Assembly (NCBI GenBank): GCA_948470905.1
Contig: CAOKQK010000008.1
Location: forward strand, 1 to 62,437
Direction of reading: 5' to 3'
Length of the DNA: 62,437 bases
DNA from: an uncultured Lachnospiraceae bacterium
Lineage (GTDB): Bacteria > Bacillota > Clostridia > Lachnospirales > Lachnospiraceae
Below, one piece after another: positions 35,496 to 43,292 of the stretch. The position numbers and the translations under genes were made by a program. Under the pieces are notes generated by a model, which saw nothing but the letters and a program-made list of their open reading frames with translations, was not told where the DNA came from and ran no database searches. Numbering within the stretch: position 1 is the stretch's first letter; every line of letters starts with the position of its first letter.

Positions 35496-35526
35496 AGTAT
35501 ATCGCTTTACGTTACGTCAAAGTCAA
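35496..35526 (-). promoter_or_regulatory. MerR-type promoter with 19-bp spacer
   Basis: On the minus strand TTGACT (35526-35521) and TATACT (35501-35496) are 19 bp apart, and the spacer is centred on the dyad CTTTGACGTAACGTAAAG. A long spacer with a central dyad is the hallmark of promoters activated by MerR-family proteins through DNA distortion. It drives the C39-like gene. The remaining gap to 35809 contains a hairpin (35768-35797) and no gene I can support. Confidence 0.75.
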
Positions 35527-35809
35527 GAATCTATTTATCGAATCCTATCTTCCTTCTTCTTTTTCCTTTAAAGCGTGTTTGAAATGTTTTCTGCCAGATG
35601 TGCGTCACAATATGTAAGAGATTAAATTATCTTACAGATAATATGTCGGATGAAGGGCGCATAGCGGTATGTTACCTGTATTCGGCGAAATATCACGCAA
35701 AATGGGGCGTGCAGGTGGCAGGAATGATTTTTCAAGCACACTCTAAGAGCATAACACCAAAAGAGAATACCCACAAGAGAGCATAGGTATTCCCTTCTTA
35801 CTATCCTCT

Positions 35810-36895
35810 TTAATTCTCTTCCAATGGAAGTTTCGTTTCTCCGGCCCTCCCCGCCTCATACTCCTCCACCGCCGGGTCCACAATATCCGTGGTCCTCCTC
35901 CACTCCTTCGTCCCCTCTACTTTTGCCGCTGCCTGGGTATGCTTTGCCAGGAACCTGGTCAGGGGATACACGTCAATCCAGATTTCGTTATTCCCCTCCT
36001 TCTGGGACTCGTCAAAGATCAGCTGCAGCCCCCAGTGCAGGTGTGTAATCTCAATATTATTCACATTCTCCTTGGTACTGTATCCCGTATGCCCCATGTA
36101 GCCGATCACATCCCCGGCCGTGACGATGCTGCCCTCCTCCAGACCCTCCGCATAGGGGTAGTTCTGCCGCAGATGGGCGTAGTAATAGTATCGCTTCCCG
36201 TCAAAGCTGCGGATGCCGATACGCCAGCCTCCGTACTGGTTCCAGCCCAGGGCTTCCACTACGCCGGACTCCACGGCTATGATGGGAGTTCCCACCAGCC
36301 CCATCATGTCATGGCCCAAATGCTGCCTCTTGTAGCCATAGCTGCGGGATACACCAAAATCATCATAATGGGTATAATCAAAGCCCTGTGCCAGGGGGAA
36401 ATAGCCTTTTAAGCCGTAGGCCGGCTTTCCCTCCGCCTGGTATTCACCCACCAGCCCGCCCACAGCAGCGTCATAGGCTTCCTCATAATAGGAATAGTAC
36501 TTCATGTCAGAGGTCATTTCTTCTATTGTTTTGTCTCCATCTGATAAGGTCTTTGCCGCCTTTTCCATTATTTTCAGGGCATTGTTGTCAAAAGTTCCGC
36601 CTGTCCTCGCCGCTGTGTATGCGAGGAGCTCTACCCAGTTTATTTCATGTTCCGTACCATGAGTTTTCACATCCCATTCATATGCCTTGCAAAGAGCCTC
36701 ATAGGATACTGTAAAGTCTACCCATTTTATGTAATCATTTTCTATGGTGAGAACATTGCCGCTGGCGCTCTCTCTTGCAGCGCTGCCTCTCTTTTGAACA
36801 ATAAATACTGCTGTAAACAGCGTCACCAGCAGGCATTCCGCCAGGATGCCCCGCTTCAGCCAGCCCAAAAATCCAATCTGCCGCCCTTTATCCAT
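35810..36895 (-). CDS. M23 family metallopeptidase, membrane anchored
   Basis: The 361-aa protein has one N-terminal membrane segment (ILAECLLVTLFTAVFIV), a helical region of about 140 aa and a C-terminal LytM/M23 domain. Zinc ligands are visible: His and Asp in QHLGHDMMG and His in THLHWGLQL. Such enzymes cleave peptidoglycan cross-bridges and, in sporulating Clostridia, include SpoIIQ-like proteins. The catalytic motifs look complete. It is a single gene; the gap downstream of hpf (36896-37179) holds no other supported gene. Confidence 0.9.
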   Translation of the reverse strand: MDKGRQIGFLGWLKRGILAECLLVTLFTAVFIVQKRGSAARESASGNVLTIENDYIKWVDFTVSYEALCKAYEWDVKTHGTEHEINWVELLAYTAARTGGTFDNNALKIMEKAAKTLSDGDKTIEEMTSDMKYYSYYEEAYDAAVGGLVGEYQAEGKPAYGLKGYFPLAQGFDYTHYDDFGVSRSYGYKRQHLGHDMMGLVGTPIIAVESGVVEALGWNQYGGWRIGIRSFDGKRYYYYAHLRQNYPYAEGLEEGSIVTAGDVIGYMGHTGYSTKENVNNIEITHLHWGLQLIFDESQKEGNNEIWIDVYPLTRFLAKHTQAAAKVEGTKEWRRTTDIVDPAVEEYEAGRAGETKLPLEEN

Positions 36896-37081
36896 CTTCG
36901 CCCCAAGGTCTGTTCATTCCTTGTAATATATGTGTCGGCGGATATTTTTATACCCGGAGGCAGCATGGCATGCCCTGACAATTGCCACAAAAAAAGAGCC
37001 TGCATCCATGGTTTTCATGTTTACCGACTCTTTTAATCTCAACCTCTGTCCACACTCCGCTGCGCGTAACAGTACATCAAC

Positions 37082-37165
37082 CATACAGTGAAACGTGGAC
37101 TTCCACAGCATTCACCAAGACCCCGCCGGCTTTACTCATTGCCTGCAGGAATCCGCCTCCCGCCT
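37082..37165 (+). repeat. Degenerate copy of repeat R1
   Basis: CAGCATTCACCAAGA, CCGGCTTTACTCATTGCCTGCAGGAATCC align in order with the R1 landmarks GCGGCATTCGCCAGG, GGCTTTGGCTCATTGC and CGCGGGAAT at 42034-42070. The central hairpin is lost. It lies just downstream of hpf. Confidence 0.4.
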
Positions 37166-37179
37166 GGAATGATGCCCGC

Positions 37180-37716
37180 CTAAACTTCCGGCTCAATCAG
37201 TCCATAGGTTTCTCCTTTTCTCTTGTAAACCACATTCACCTGATCTGTCTCTGCGTTGATGAACACAAAGAAGTTATGTCCCAGAAGCTCCATCTGGATG
37301 CAGGCATCCTCCGGATACATGGGCTTGATGTCGAATTTCTTGGTACGGACAATCTTAACCTCTTCCTCGTCCATGTAATCGTTCTCAACATACATTTTGC
37401 TGAAGGAGCCTGCCGCCTGCTGCTTGTCCACAATCTTGGCCTTATACTTTTTTAACTGTCTCTCAATAATTTCTTCCACCAGATCAATGGAGACATACAT
37501 ATCATTGCTGACCTGCTCAGAGCGGATGATGTTGCCCTTCACAGGAATGGTGACTTCAATTTTCTGCCGCTCCTTCTCAACACTCAGTGTGACATGTACC
37601 TCTGTATCAGCATTAAAATATTTCTCTAACTTGCCAATCTTCTCCTCCACAGCGGTCCTTAACCCGGGCGTAACCTCAATATTTCTTCCTACGATAACAA
37701 ATTTCATACGAATCAT
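37180..37716 (-). CDS. hpf: Ribosome hibernation promoting factor, long form
   Basis: The 178-aa protein has the S30AE/HPF domain (residues 1-100: MKFVIVGRNIEVTPGLRTAVEEKIGKLEKYF, split here by length limit as MKFVIVGRNIEVTPGL and onward), a linker, and the C-terminal S30AE_C dimerisation domain (IQMELLGHNFFVFINAETDQ, YGLIEPEV). Long HPF dimerises 70S ribosomes into 100S in stationary phase. The true start is likely MKFVIV, two or three codons inside the frame, after AAGGGGATG. A promoter is at 37743-37772. secA or prfB, common neighbours, are absent. Confidence 0.93.
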   Translation of the reverse strand: MIRMKFVIVGRNIEVTPGLRTAVEEKIGKLEKYFNADTEVHVTLSVEKERQKIEVTIPVKGNIIRSEQVSNDMYVSIDLVEEIIERQLKKYKAKIVDKQQAAGSFSKMYVENDYMDEEEVKIVRTKKFDIKPMYPEDACIQMELLGHNFFVFINAETDQVNVVYKRKGETYGLIEPEV

Positions 37717-37742
37717 CCCCTTCGCTTGTTTATTGTATAAGC

Positions 37743-37772
37743 ATTATATCATATTTTCCTGGGCTTTTGCAA
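37743..37772 (-). promoter_or_regulatory. Promoter of hpf
   Basis: On the minus strand TTGCAA (37772-37767) and TATAAT (37748-37743) are 18 bp apart, about 25-30 nt before the hpf start region. No sigma-B or sigma-H motif is obvious. Confidence 0.55.
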
Positions 37773-37923
37773 CAATTTCACATATTTTTTATATGTTTTT
37801 GACATTATATCTGTCAACAGAATTTTCCGTATTTTTTCTTCTTTTTTCCATTTTTATCATAAGTTCACAAAACAGATGTTTTGTTTTTGACTATGTTTTT
37901 TTCCCGATAATCTTCTCAAAAAC

Positions 37924-38039
37924 CGTGGATAATGTGTATAACTTGGTGTATAAGTCAATTTTACACATTTTACAGGACATATCCATGTGGATAACTTTGG
38001 GGACTTCCCTATTATATTTTGAGTGTTATTTAATCCACA
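37924..38039. other. Cluster of DnaA-box-like 9-mers in AT-rich DNA
   Basis: Within 116 bp lie TGTGGATAA (37986-37994, perfect box), CGTGGATAA (37924-37932), TGTGTATAA (37933-37941), GGTGTATAA (37945-37953) and, inverted, TAATCCACA (38031-38039). The surrounding 37720-38160 is strongly AT-rich and holds no gene. dnaA, dnaN and rpmH are absent, so a chromosomal origin is unlikely; a DnaA-titrating or DnaA-regulated site is possible. Confidence 0.5.
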
Positions 38040-38195
38040 TATTTCTTTTGTGCATATTGTACAAGCCTACAGAAGCGCCGGAATTTTCTCTCCAAAACAA
38101 TATTTTGACAAATTACAAAAGTGAGCGGACAACTCAAAAGCGCCGACGCTTTGTCCATTAAAATCACAAAACGCCGGCACTCTATTGAAATAATC

Positions 38196-38222
38196 ATGTA
38201 ACAATTCCGTGAACTGTTACAT
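38196..38222 (-). terminator. Hairpin downstream of NlpC/P60 gene
   Basis: ATGTAACA (38196-38203) and TGTTACAT (38215-38222) pair over 8 bp; GATTATTTC follows on the minus strand. It is 18 nt after the stop codon of the hydrolase gene. Confidence 0.45.
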
Positions 38223-38239
38223 AATCTTTGAATTTAGAT

Positions 38240-39454
38240 TTAGAATATCCTCCTGATCGCCAGGATAGTCCTGTAATCCGCTTTGGATACGATGATCCCC
38301 ACCTTGGAGTTGGATGCATGCACAATCTGCCCGTCTCCAATATACAATGCCACATGGCCTGAATAACAGATCAAATCCCCTGGCTGGGCATTGGCAAGAC
38401 CATCCACCGCATATCCCTGGGTACGGTCTGCCGCGGAAGAATGGGGCAGTTTCACGCCAAAATTCGCATATACACTCATAACAAACCCGGAACAGTCAGC
38501 ACCCTTGGTCAGGCTGGTGCCGCCATACACATAAGGATTTCCCACAAACTGCAGGGCATATTCCGCAACCGCGACCCCCATCTCGCTGCCCTCGCCCACA
38601 GAATATTCCGTGGTATTTTGAGTTGCCTGCGTAGCTTGAGCAGCCTGTGCCGCTTTCCGTGCCTCCTCCGCTTTCGCTGCAGCAGCCGCAGCAGCCGCTT
38701 CACGTGCCTTTCTGCGCTCCTCTGCTTCCTTTGCAAGACGGGCGGCTTCTTCCTCACGGGACTCTGCCTGTACAAACTCACCATGTATGGAAACGTAATC
38801 CTTGGATACCCAGCCGATGCCTTCCTCCACATCTACCTTCGCCCAGCCTTCTGTATCATCCATCACAATCAGTTCTTCTCCAAGAGGAAGCATTCCTATC
38901 ACGCTCGACTCCGTAGTCGGTTCCTGGCGCACAAACAGCGTCTGAGTCGTTACGGTAGCAATCCTTTTCCCAACTGCCTTGGCAATCTCCACAGCCTCAT
39001 CGCCGGTGACACAATACTCGCTTTTCACATATCCTGTTACGCTGCCGGACGTGATCTGATACCAGCCGTCCTCCTCAGAGATAAAGGTTCCGACAGAATT
39101 GTTATAGAGCTTTCCCACAACCTCTCCCTCTGTGCTGGGAATGCTCCTCACATTGACATAGTTCGTCACCTGTGCGATCACCAGCTCACGATACAGGTCT
39201 TCCTCTGTGGGCACATGCACGGAAAGTGCCAGCTCCAGGGTTCCCTCCTCCTTCCTGGTCGGCTCAATGATGCTCTCCACCTGCGCCGGATCGTCCGTCA
39301 TGCTTGTCAGCCTGCTTCCAGGGGTCAGTGTCTGGCCAATTCCGCCGCTGGGCAGTATGGGCACCCCTGCCGCCTTCGCCGTCATGGCACATCCGGAAAA
39401 AGCAATGGCTGCAGCACACGCACACGCTGTTACTCTCAGTGTATTTCGATTCAT
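38240..39454 (-). CDS. Secreted SH3-NlpC/P60 peptidoglycan hydrolase
   Basis: The 404-aa protein has a signal sequence (VTACACAAAIAFSGCAMTAKA), two bacterial SH3 domains (about 98-150 and 172-230; VTNYVNVRSIPSTEGEVVG, LFVRQEPTTESSVIG), an Ala/Glu/Lys coiled stretch (235-280) and a C-terminal NlpC/P60 domain. The catalytic Cys is in GADCSGFVM, His in SGHVALYIG and the third residue in IVHASN. Such enzymes cut D-Glu-diaminopimelate bonds. The ATG at 39454 has AGAAGGAG upstream; a longer frame from 39496 is unlikely. A strong promoter is at 39618-39646. Confidence 0.92.
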   Translation of the reverse strand: MNRNTLRVTACACAAAIAFSGCAMTAKAAGVPILPSGGIGQTLTPGSRLTSMTDDPAQVESIIEPTRKEEGTLELALSVHVPTEEDLYRELVIAQVTNYVNVRSIPSTEGEVVGKLYNNSVGTFISEEDGWYQITSGSVTGYVKSEYCVTGDEAVEIAKAVGKRIATVTTQTLFVRQEPTTESSVIGMLPLGEELIVMDDTEGWAKVDVEEGIGWVSKDYVSIHGEFVQAESREEEAARLAKEAEERRKAREAAAAAAAAKAEEARKAAQAAQATQATQNTTEYSVGEGSEMGVAVAEYALQFVGNPYVYGGTSLTKGADCSGFVMSVYANFGVKLPHSSAADRTQGYAVDGLANAQPGDLICYSGHVALYIGDGQIVHASNSKVGIIVSKADYRTILAIRRIF

Positions 39455-39617
39455 TTTTTCTCCTTCTTTCAACAGAAAGCTTATATGTATAAGCAACCTC
39501 AGGAACTATTCCTTACATTCTGGTCCGTCAGGCTGTACATGTAAAACCACAGCCTAATTATTAAACAAAATTAACAATTTTTATTAAACTTATTACGAAA
39601 TTATTACGTACCAGACT

Positions 39618-39646
39618 AATATATCACTTACCTTTCTAATTGTCAA
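39618..39646 (-). promoter_or_regulatory. Promoter of NlpC/P60 gene
   Basis: On the minus strand TTGACA (39646-39641) and TATATT (39623-39618) are 17 bp apart. The leader of about 155 nt before the start codon is AT-rich and shows no riboswitch fold that I recognise. Confidence 0.7.
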
Positions 39647-39669
39647 TATATGAATTTTCCTGTAAGAGA

Positions 39670-39699
39670 GTAGTGTGAAAAATAAATTTTTCACACTAC
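39670..39699. terminator. Bidirectional hairpin after glycosylase gene
   Basis: GTAGTGTGAAAA (39670-39681) and TTTTTCACACTAC (39687-39699) form a 12-bp stem around a 5-nt loop. It lies downstream of the YcaQ-like gene and upstream of the NlpC promoter. Confidence 0.55.
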
Positions 39700-39813
39700 A
39701 AATTTGTGCTTACGCCCAAATTCGCAGACTTTGGCAAGAATGGGGGATTAACGTGAAGAATCACAGGCGGGGGAGTTCTTATACAGGACCCGCGCAATGC
39801 TTTAAATTCTGAC

Positions 39814-41007
39814 TCATTTAAAAATAATATCCTTAGCCCCATGAAAAGCGGCTAAATCCTGTAATGCAAATTCGATACCCTTGTGTCCTTCAAAAGCGGG
39901 ATCAAATAGGTTTTTCTCTTTTATGATGAATCTCCCTGTCCGCCACTCCATTTTGCAGTCAAAATACCCTGCAAACCGATTCCCCACAAGGATCGACAGC
40001 GGCCATTTCATCCCCTTTTTCTTGAAATACTCAAATGTATAGGAATAATCAAAAAATGTTTTCAGCCATGTCTGGTCCCTCACAAGAATATCCATGGGGG
40101 AAATGAGTCGGACTTCTTCGCTGCCCTGATCTTCATATTGATCAAGCAGGTCTATCTTTGACGAGTGTATATAGCAGGACTTTTTTCCAACCTTCACCGA
40201 TGATATTTTTCCTTCCTGCTCCAATTTGGAAAAGAAAGGCGTAACTTCTACAGTGGGAATTCCCGTTATGTGAGATATATGTACGGGGTAAGTCACTCCA
40301 AAAGAAGCGATAAGCTTTTCGATGAGAAAGGCTCTGGCGTCATCCTTGCCGATGGCGGAGTTCGGCCATTCATTTATGCCTATATTTTCCTTAAGGATAT
40401 AAAGGGGCTCCTTGAATGTTCCCGGATTTCTGCCGCATGTCACCAGATCTGTCCTGCGTTTCAGCCTGTAAAACGCACGGAATATGGGCAGTTCAAAGCT
40501 GAGATCGTGGGCTTTTCTTCCTTTTACATACGCATCCCATTCATCTGACAAATGCAGGCACTCCCAGATTTGGCTGGTAGTCATGCCGGGCTGATCTTTG
40601 AGCCCCTTCTTCAATTCTTCTTCCGCAGCCAAGTCGCCTGGGCTGTTGGCCGCCGCTAAGTATATCGCATCCGAAGAACCCCATCTTACAACATCCTTCA
40701 GTGCGGTCCGATAAATTGCAAATTCACTCGTTGGGACAAAAAACATATTGCGCTTGAACGCATATGCCTCGGTAATCTTAAACTCTTTATACGCTGCAGT
40801 ATCCAGATCCTCCACAGCAAAATCCTTCTTTCTGTTCCAAAGCATCATATAATGGTTCAAATGGATGGTTGGATTGGGATCATATTGCAGACCGCATATA
40901 TCCGAGACAATTTCCTCAATACTTTTGGAGCTTTTTTTGTCCAGATGCTGGCTTGAAATGATCACATTGCGAATTGCCGATTTCGGGTCATGAGTTCCGC
41001 TACTCAT
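39814..41007 (-). CDS. YcaQ/AlkZ-type winged-helix DNA glycosylase (HTH_42)
   Basis: The 397-aa protein matches the HTH_42 superfamily of DNA glycosylases that unhook interstrand crosslinks (Streptomyces AlkZ, E. coli YcaQ). Landmarks are IISSQHLDKK near the start, where the family has its catalytic Gln-containing motif, and LISPMDILVRDQTWLKTFF, YTFEYFKK and ILVGNRFAGYFDCKM towards the end. There is no signal or membrane segment. The ATG at 41007 follows AGGGGG and overlaps the trxB stop codon by 8 nt, so the pair is coupled. YcaQ-like repair enzymes are often linked to genotoxin resistance. Confidence 0.82.
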   Translation of the reverse strand: MSSGTHDPKSAIRNVIISSQHLDKKSSKSIEEIVSDICGLQYDPNPTIHLNHYMMLWNRKKDFAVEDLDTAAYKEFKITEAYAFKRNMFFVPTSEFAIYRTALKDVVRWGSSDAIYLAAANSPGDLAAEEELKKGLKDQPGMTTSQIWECLHLSDEWDAYVKGRKAHDLSFELPIFRAFYRLKRRTDLVTCGRNPGTFKEPLYILKENIGINEWPNSAIGKDDARAFLIEKLIASFGVTYPVHISHITGIPTVEVTPFFSKLEQEGKISSVKVGKKSCYIHSSKIDLLDQYEDQGSEEVRLISPMDILVRDQTWLKTFFDYSYTFEYFKKKGMKWPLSILVGNRFAGYFDCKMEWRTGRFIIKEKNLFDPAFEGHKGIEFALQDLAAFHGAKDIIFK

Positions 41008-41923
41008 AGGATCTTGTCCCCCTGCAGTAATTTCCCGCAGCCACGGCTGCATTTGCCCCGTCCGCCACGGCGGTCACGATCTGCCGCAGAGGTTTCCTGC
41101 GCACATCTCCCGCCGCAAACAGCCCCGGGACACTGGTGGCGCAGTCCTCCCCGGCCAGCACATAGCCTCCCTCGTCACAGTCCACAAGCTGCTGCACCAG
41201 CTCCGTTCCGGGCTGGATACCTACTGCGATAAAGACTCCCGCCACGGAAATCTCTTTTCTTTCTTCTGTCTTCACATCTCTGACCTGGAGGCGCTCAACG
41301 GCTTCTCCGCCCTTGATCTCCTCCACCACATGGCTGTACAGTATCTCCACGTTGGCAAGCGCTTTCAATTCCTGCTGCAGCACCATGGCGCCACGCAGCT
41401 CATCCCTTCTGTGAATCAGGTATACCTTTTCGCAGGTTCTCGCCAGATAGATGGCGTCTTCCAGCGCCACGTCGCCACCGCCTACTACAGCCACGGTCTT
41501 TCCCCTGAAAAAAGCCCCGTCACAGGTTGCACAGTAAGACACGCCCCTGCCGCCGAACCTTTCCTCTCCGGGCACTCCCAGCTGGGAATGCACCGCGCCG
41601 GCTGCCAGGATGACCGTCTTCGCCTCCAGTTCGCCGGCATCGGTACACAGCAGTTTATAGCCGCCTTTATCCTGGATTTCCGAAACCCGTGCTTCCCGGA
41701 ATTCCACGCCAAGCTTATCCGCATGCTCCCGGAACCGCGTGCCCATGTCAAAACCGTCCATGCCGGGCATCCCCAGATAATTGTCAACCTCGTAAGTATT
41801 TAATACCTGTCCGCCGCTCATGGGCGCCTTTTCCACCACAAGCAGGTTTAAACCCGCTCTTTTTCCATATACTGCCGCCGACAGACCGGCGGGTCCGGAA
41901 CCGATAATGATCAAATCGTACAT
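41000..41923 (-). CDS. trxB: Thioredoxin reductase (NADPH)
   Basis: The 307-aa flavoprotein has the FAD loop IIGSGPAGLSAAVYGKRAG, redox-active CATC (SYCATCDGAFF), NADPH loop VVGGGDVALEDA with HRRDELRG, and the closing FAD motif GLFAAGDV. It reduces thioredoxin with NADPH. Length is typical of TrxB. No trxA is adjacent. Its last codons overlap the start of the DNA glycosylase gene, an unusual pairing of redox and repair functions. It is divergent from the SDR gene. Confidence 0.93.
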   Translation of the reverse strand: MYDLIIIGSGPAGLSAAVYGKRAGLNLLVVEKAPMSGGQVLNTYEVDNYLGMPGMDGFDMGTRFREHADKLGVEFREARVSEIQDKGGYKLLCTDAGELEAKTVILAAGAVHSQLGVPGEERFGGRGVSYCATCDGAFFRGKTVAVVGGGDVALEDAIYLARTCEKVYLIHRRDELRGAMVLQQELKALANVEILYSHVVEEIKGGEAVERLQVRDVKTEERKEISVAGVFIAVGIQPGTELVQQLVDCDEGGYVLAGEDCATSVPGLFAAGDVRRKPLRQIVTAVADGANAAVAAGNYCRGTRSYE

Positions 41924-41989
41924 CTTTACACTCCTTACTTTAAAACAAAGGTCATTTATGTTATACTAAATCAACACCCTCGCGGCAAG

Positions 41990-42075
41990 CTGCGGGGTAT
42001 GTGAGCCTCGCGGCATTCGCCAGGTTCTCAGAGAAGCAGGCTTCCCGGGCTTTGGCTCATTGCTCGCGGGAATCA
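41990..42075 (+). repeat. Dispersed repeat R1, copy 3
   Basis: GCTGCGGGGTAT, CCTCGCGGCATTCG, a degenerate AGAAGCAGGCTTC hairpin, GGCTCATTGC and CGCGGGAATCAC follow the order seen at 11163-11275. It lies in the gap between the divergent trxB and SDR genes and so overlaps the likely SDR promoter region. Confidence 0.6.
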
Positions 42076-42110
42076 CAGCATCCATTTAGTCTCGAAAGGA
42101 GCAGCCACAT

Positions 42111-42842
42111 ATGAACACCACTTCTAACCAGACCGCCCTCATCACCGGCGCCTCCAGGGGCATCGGCAGGGCTGCGGCGGAACGCTTCGCACAGGCAGGG
42201 TACTCCCTTCTGCTCACCTGCCGGCACTCTGCGGAAATCCTGCAAGCCTTTGCCATAGAGCTTACAGAAAAATATGAAATCTCCTGCCTTGCACTGCAGG
42301 CTGACATGGGAAACGAGGAGGAGGTCCAGGCGCTTTTCTCCCGGATTCCCCGGCTGGATGTGCTGGTCAACAATGCGGGCATCGCCTACATGGGACTGTT
42401 GAGCCAGATGAGCTCCGCGGAATGGCACCGGGTCCTGGCGGTAAACCTGGACTCCTGCTTTTATACCTGCCGCGCCGCCATACCGCTCATGCTGCGGGAG
42501 CACAGAGGCAGGATCATCAACATATCCTCTGTATGGGGCATTCACGGCGCGTCCATGGAGGTCGCCTATTCCGCGTCAAAAGGCGGCATGAATGCATTTA
42601 CGAAGGCGCTGGCAAAAGAGCTTGCCCCCAGCGGCATCGCAGTGAACGCCATATGCTGCGGCGTAATCGACACAGAGATGAATGCCTGCCTCTCCCGGGA
42701 GGATCTGGAAGCGCTCAGGGCAGACATTCCCGCGGACAGGCTGGGCTCTCCCCACGAAGTGGCTCAGCTGATCCTGCAGACCGCCCAGGCGCCTGTGTAT
42801 ATGACCGGCCAGATCATCACCATAGACGGCGGCTGGTATTAA
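42111..42842 (+). CDS. Short-chain dehydrogenase/reductase (FabG-like)
   Basis: The 243-aa classical SDR has the NAD(P) loop TGASRGIGRA, NNAG, catalytic Ser in IINISSVWG, Tyr and Lys in YSASKGG, and the final TGQIITIDGG. FabG-type 3-oxoacyl-ACP reductase is closest by pattern, but no fatty-acid gene is nearby, so the substrate is open. The ATG follows AAAGGAG. It stands after an R1 repeat and converges on the small gene at 42843-43094, directly abutting it. Confidence 0.88.
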   Translation: MNTTSNQTALITGASRGIGRAAAERFAQAGYSLLLTCRHSAEILQAFAIELTEKYEISCLALQADMGNEEEVQALFSRIPRLDVLVNNAGIAYMGLLSQMSSAEWHRVLAVNLDSCFYTCRAAIPLMLREHRGRIINISSVWGIHGASMEVAYSASKGGMNAFTKALAKELAPSGIAVNAICCGVIDTEMNACLSREDLEALRADIPADRLGSPHEVAQLILQTAQAPVYMTGQIITIDGGWY

Positions 42843-43094
42843 CTATAAAAAGTGTTCCCTTTCCTCCTCATACACCTCCTGCACATCCACCTGCGGTGCC
42901 AGAGAATCCACAATCTGCTGCATCTGCTTCTTGGTCTTCACATCTTTGCAGCGCATGATGATCTCCTCCTTCTGTGCTTCCGTAAGTCCCGCATAACCCC
43001 GCAGCGCCGGCTCATTCATGGCAAGGGCCATCCCAAAGCCCATGGGCAGGTCGGCAAGCGTGGCGTCATTGTAAGGCGCTTTACTCATATCCAT
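42843..43094 (-). CDS. Small conserved hypothetical protein, 83 aa
   Basis: The protein is soluble and reads as DMSKAPYNDATLADLPMGFG, then MALAMNEPALRGYAGLTEA, a helical QKEEIIMRCKDVKTKKQM and an acidic tail. I recall similar small proteins in Lachnospiraceae without a known function. The start at 43094 has AAAGGAG with 8-nt spacing; upstream ATGs in frame would add a poorly conserved segment. It ends back to back with the SDR gene on the other strand. Confidence 0.65.
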   Translation of the reverse strand: MDMSKAPYNDATLADLPMGFGMALAMNEPALRGYAGLTEAQKEEIIMRCKDVKTKKQMQQIVDSLAPQVDVQEVYEEEREHFL

Positions 43095-43227
43095 CACGCA
43101 TACTCCTTTCATGATCAACGTCCCCACAGCAGCCGGATCTGACCTGGCTGCCCGGGCGCACAGATAGTATGCGCAATTTCGCCCGTTCCATCCCTTCGGG
43201 TGCTTTTGTAAAATGCCTTTTTATTTA

Positions 43228-43249
43228 AAGCTCCCGCCTGCGGGAGCTT
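43228..43249 (-). terminator. Terminator of DUF4125 gene
   Basis: AAGCTCCCGC (43228-43237) and GCGGGAGCTT (43240-43249) pair perfectly over 10 bp with a 2-nt gap between arms, so a few central pairs open as loop. TTTAAATAAAAAGG follows on the minus strand, 45 nt after the stop codon. Confidence 0.55.
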
Positions 43250-43292
43250 ATTCCGCCCCTTCCCTCCCGCGCGCCCCTGTCTGGAAGGAATA

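Noticed and set aside
35598-35786. 62-codon plus-strand ORF in the MerR-promoter gap.
   Set aside because: No Shine-Dalgarno, no known similarity, and it ends in a hairpin region.
36914-37111. 65-codon minus-strand ORF between hpf and the M23 gene.
   Set aside because: Weak ribosome site and T-rich hairpin sequence inside; not convincing as a gene.
37720-38160. Chromosomal replication origin.
   Set aside because: DnaA-box-like sites are present, but dnaA, dnaN, rpmH and gyr genes are absent and an AT-rich unwinding repeat is not clear.
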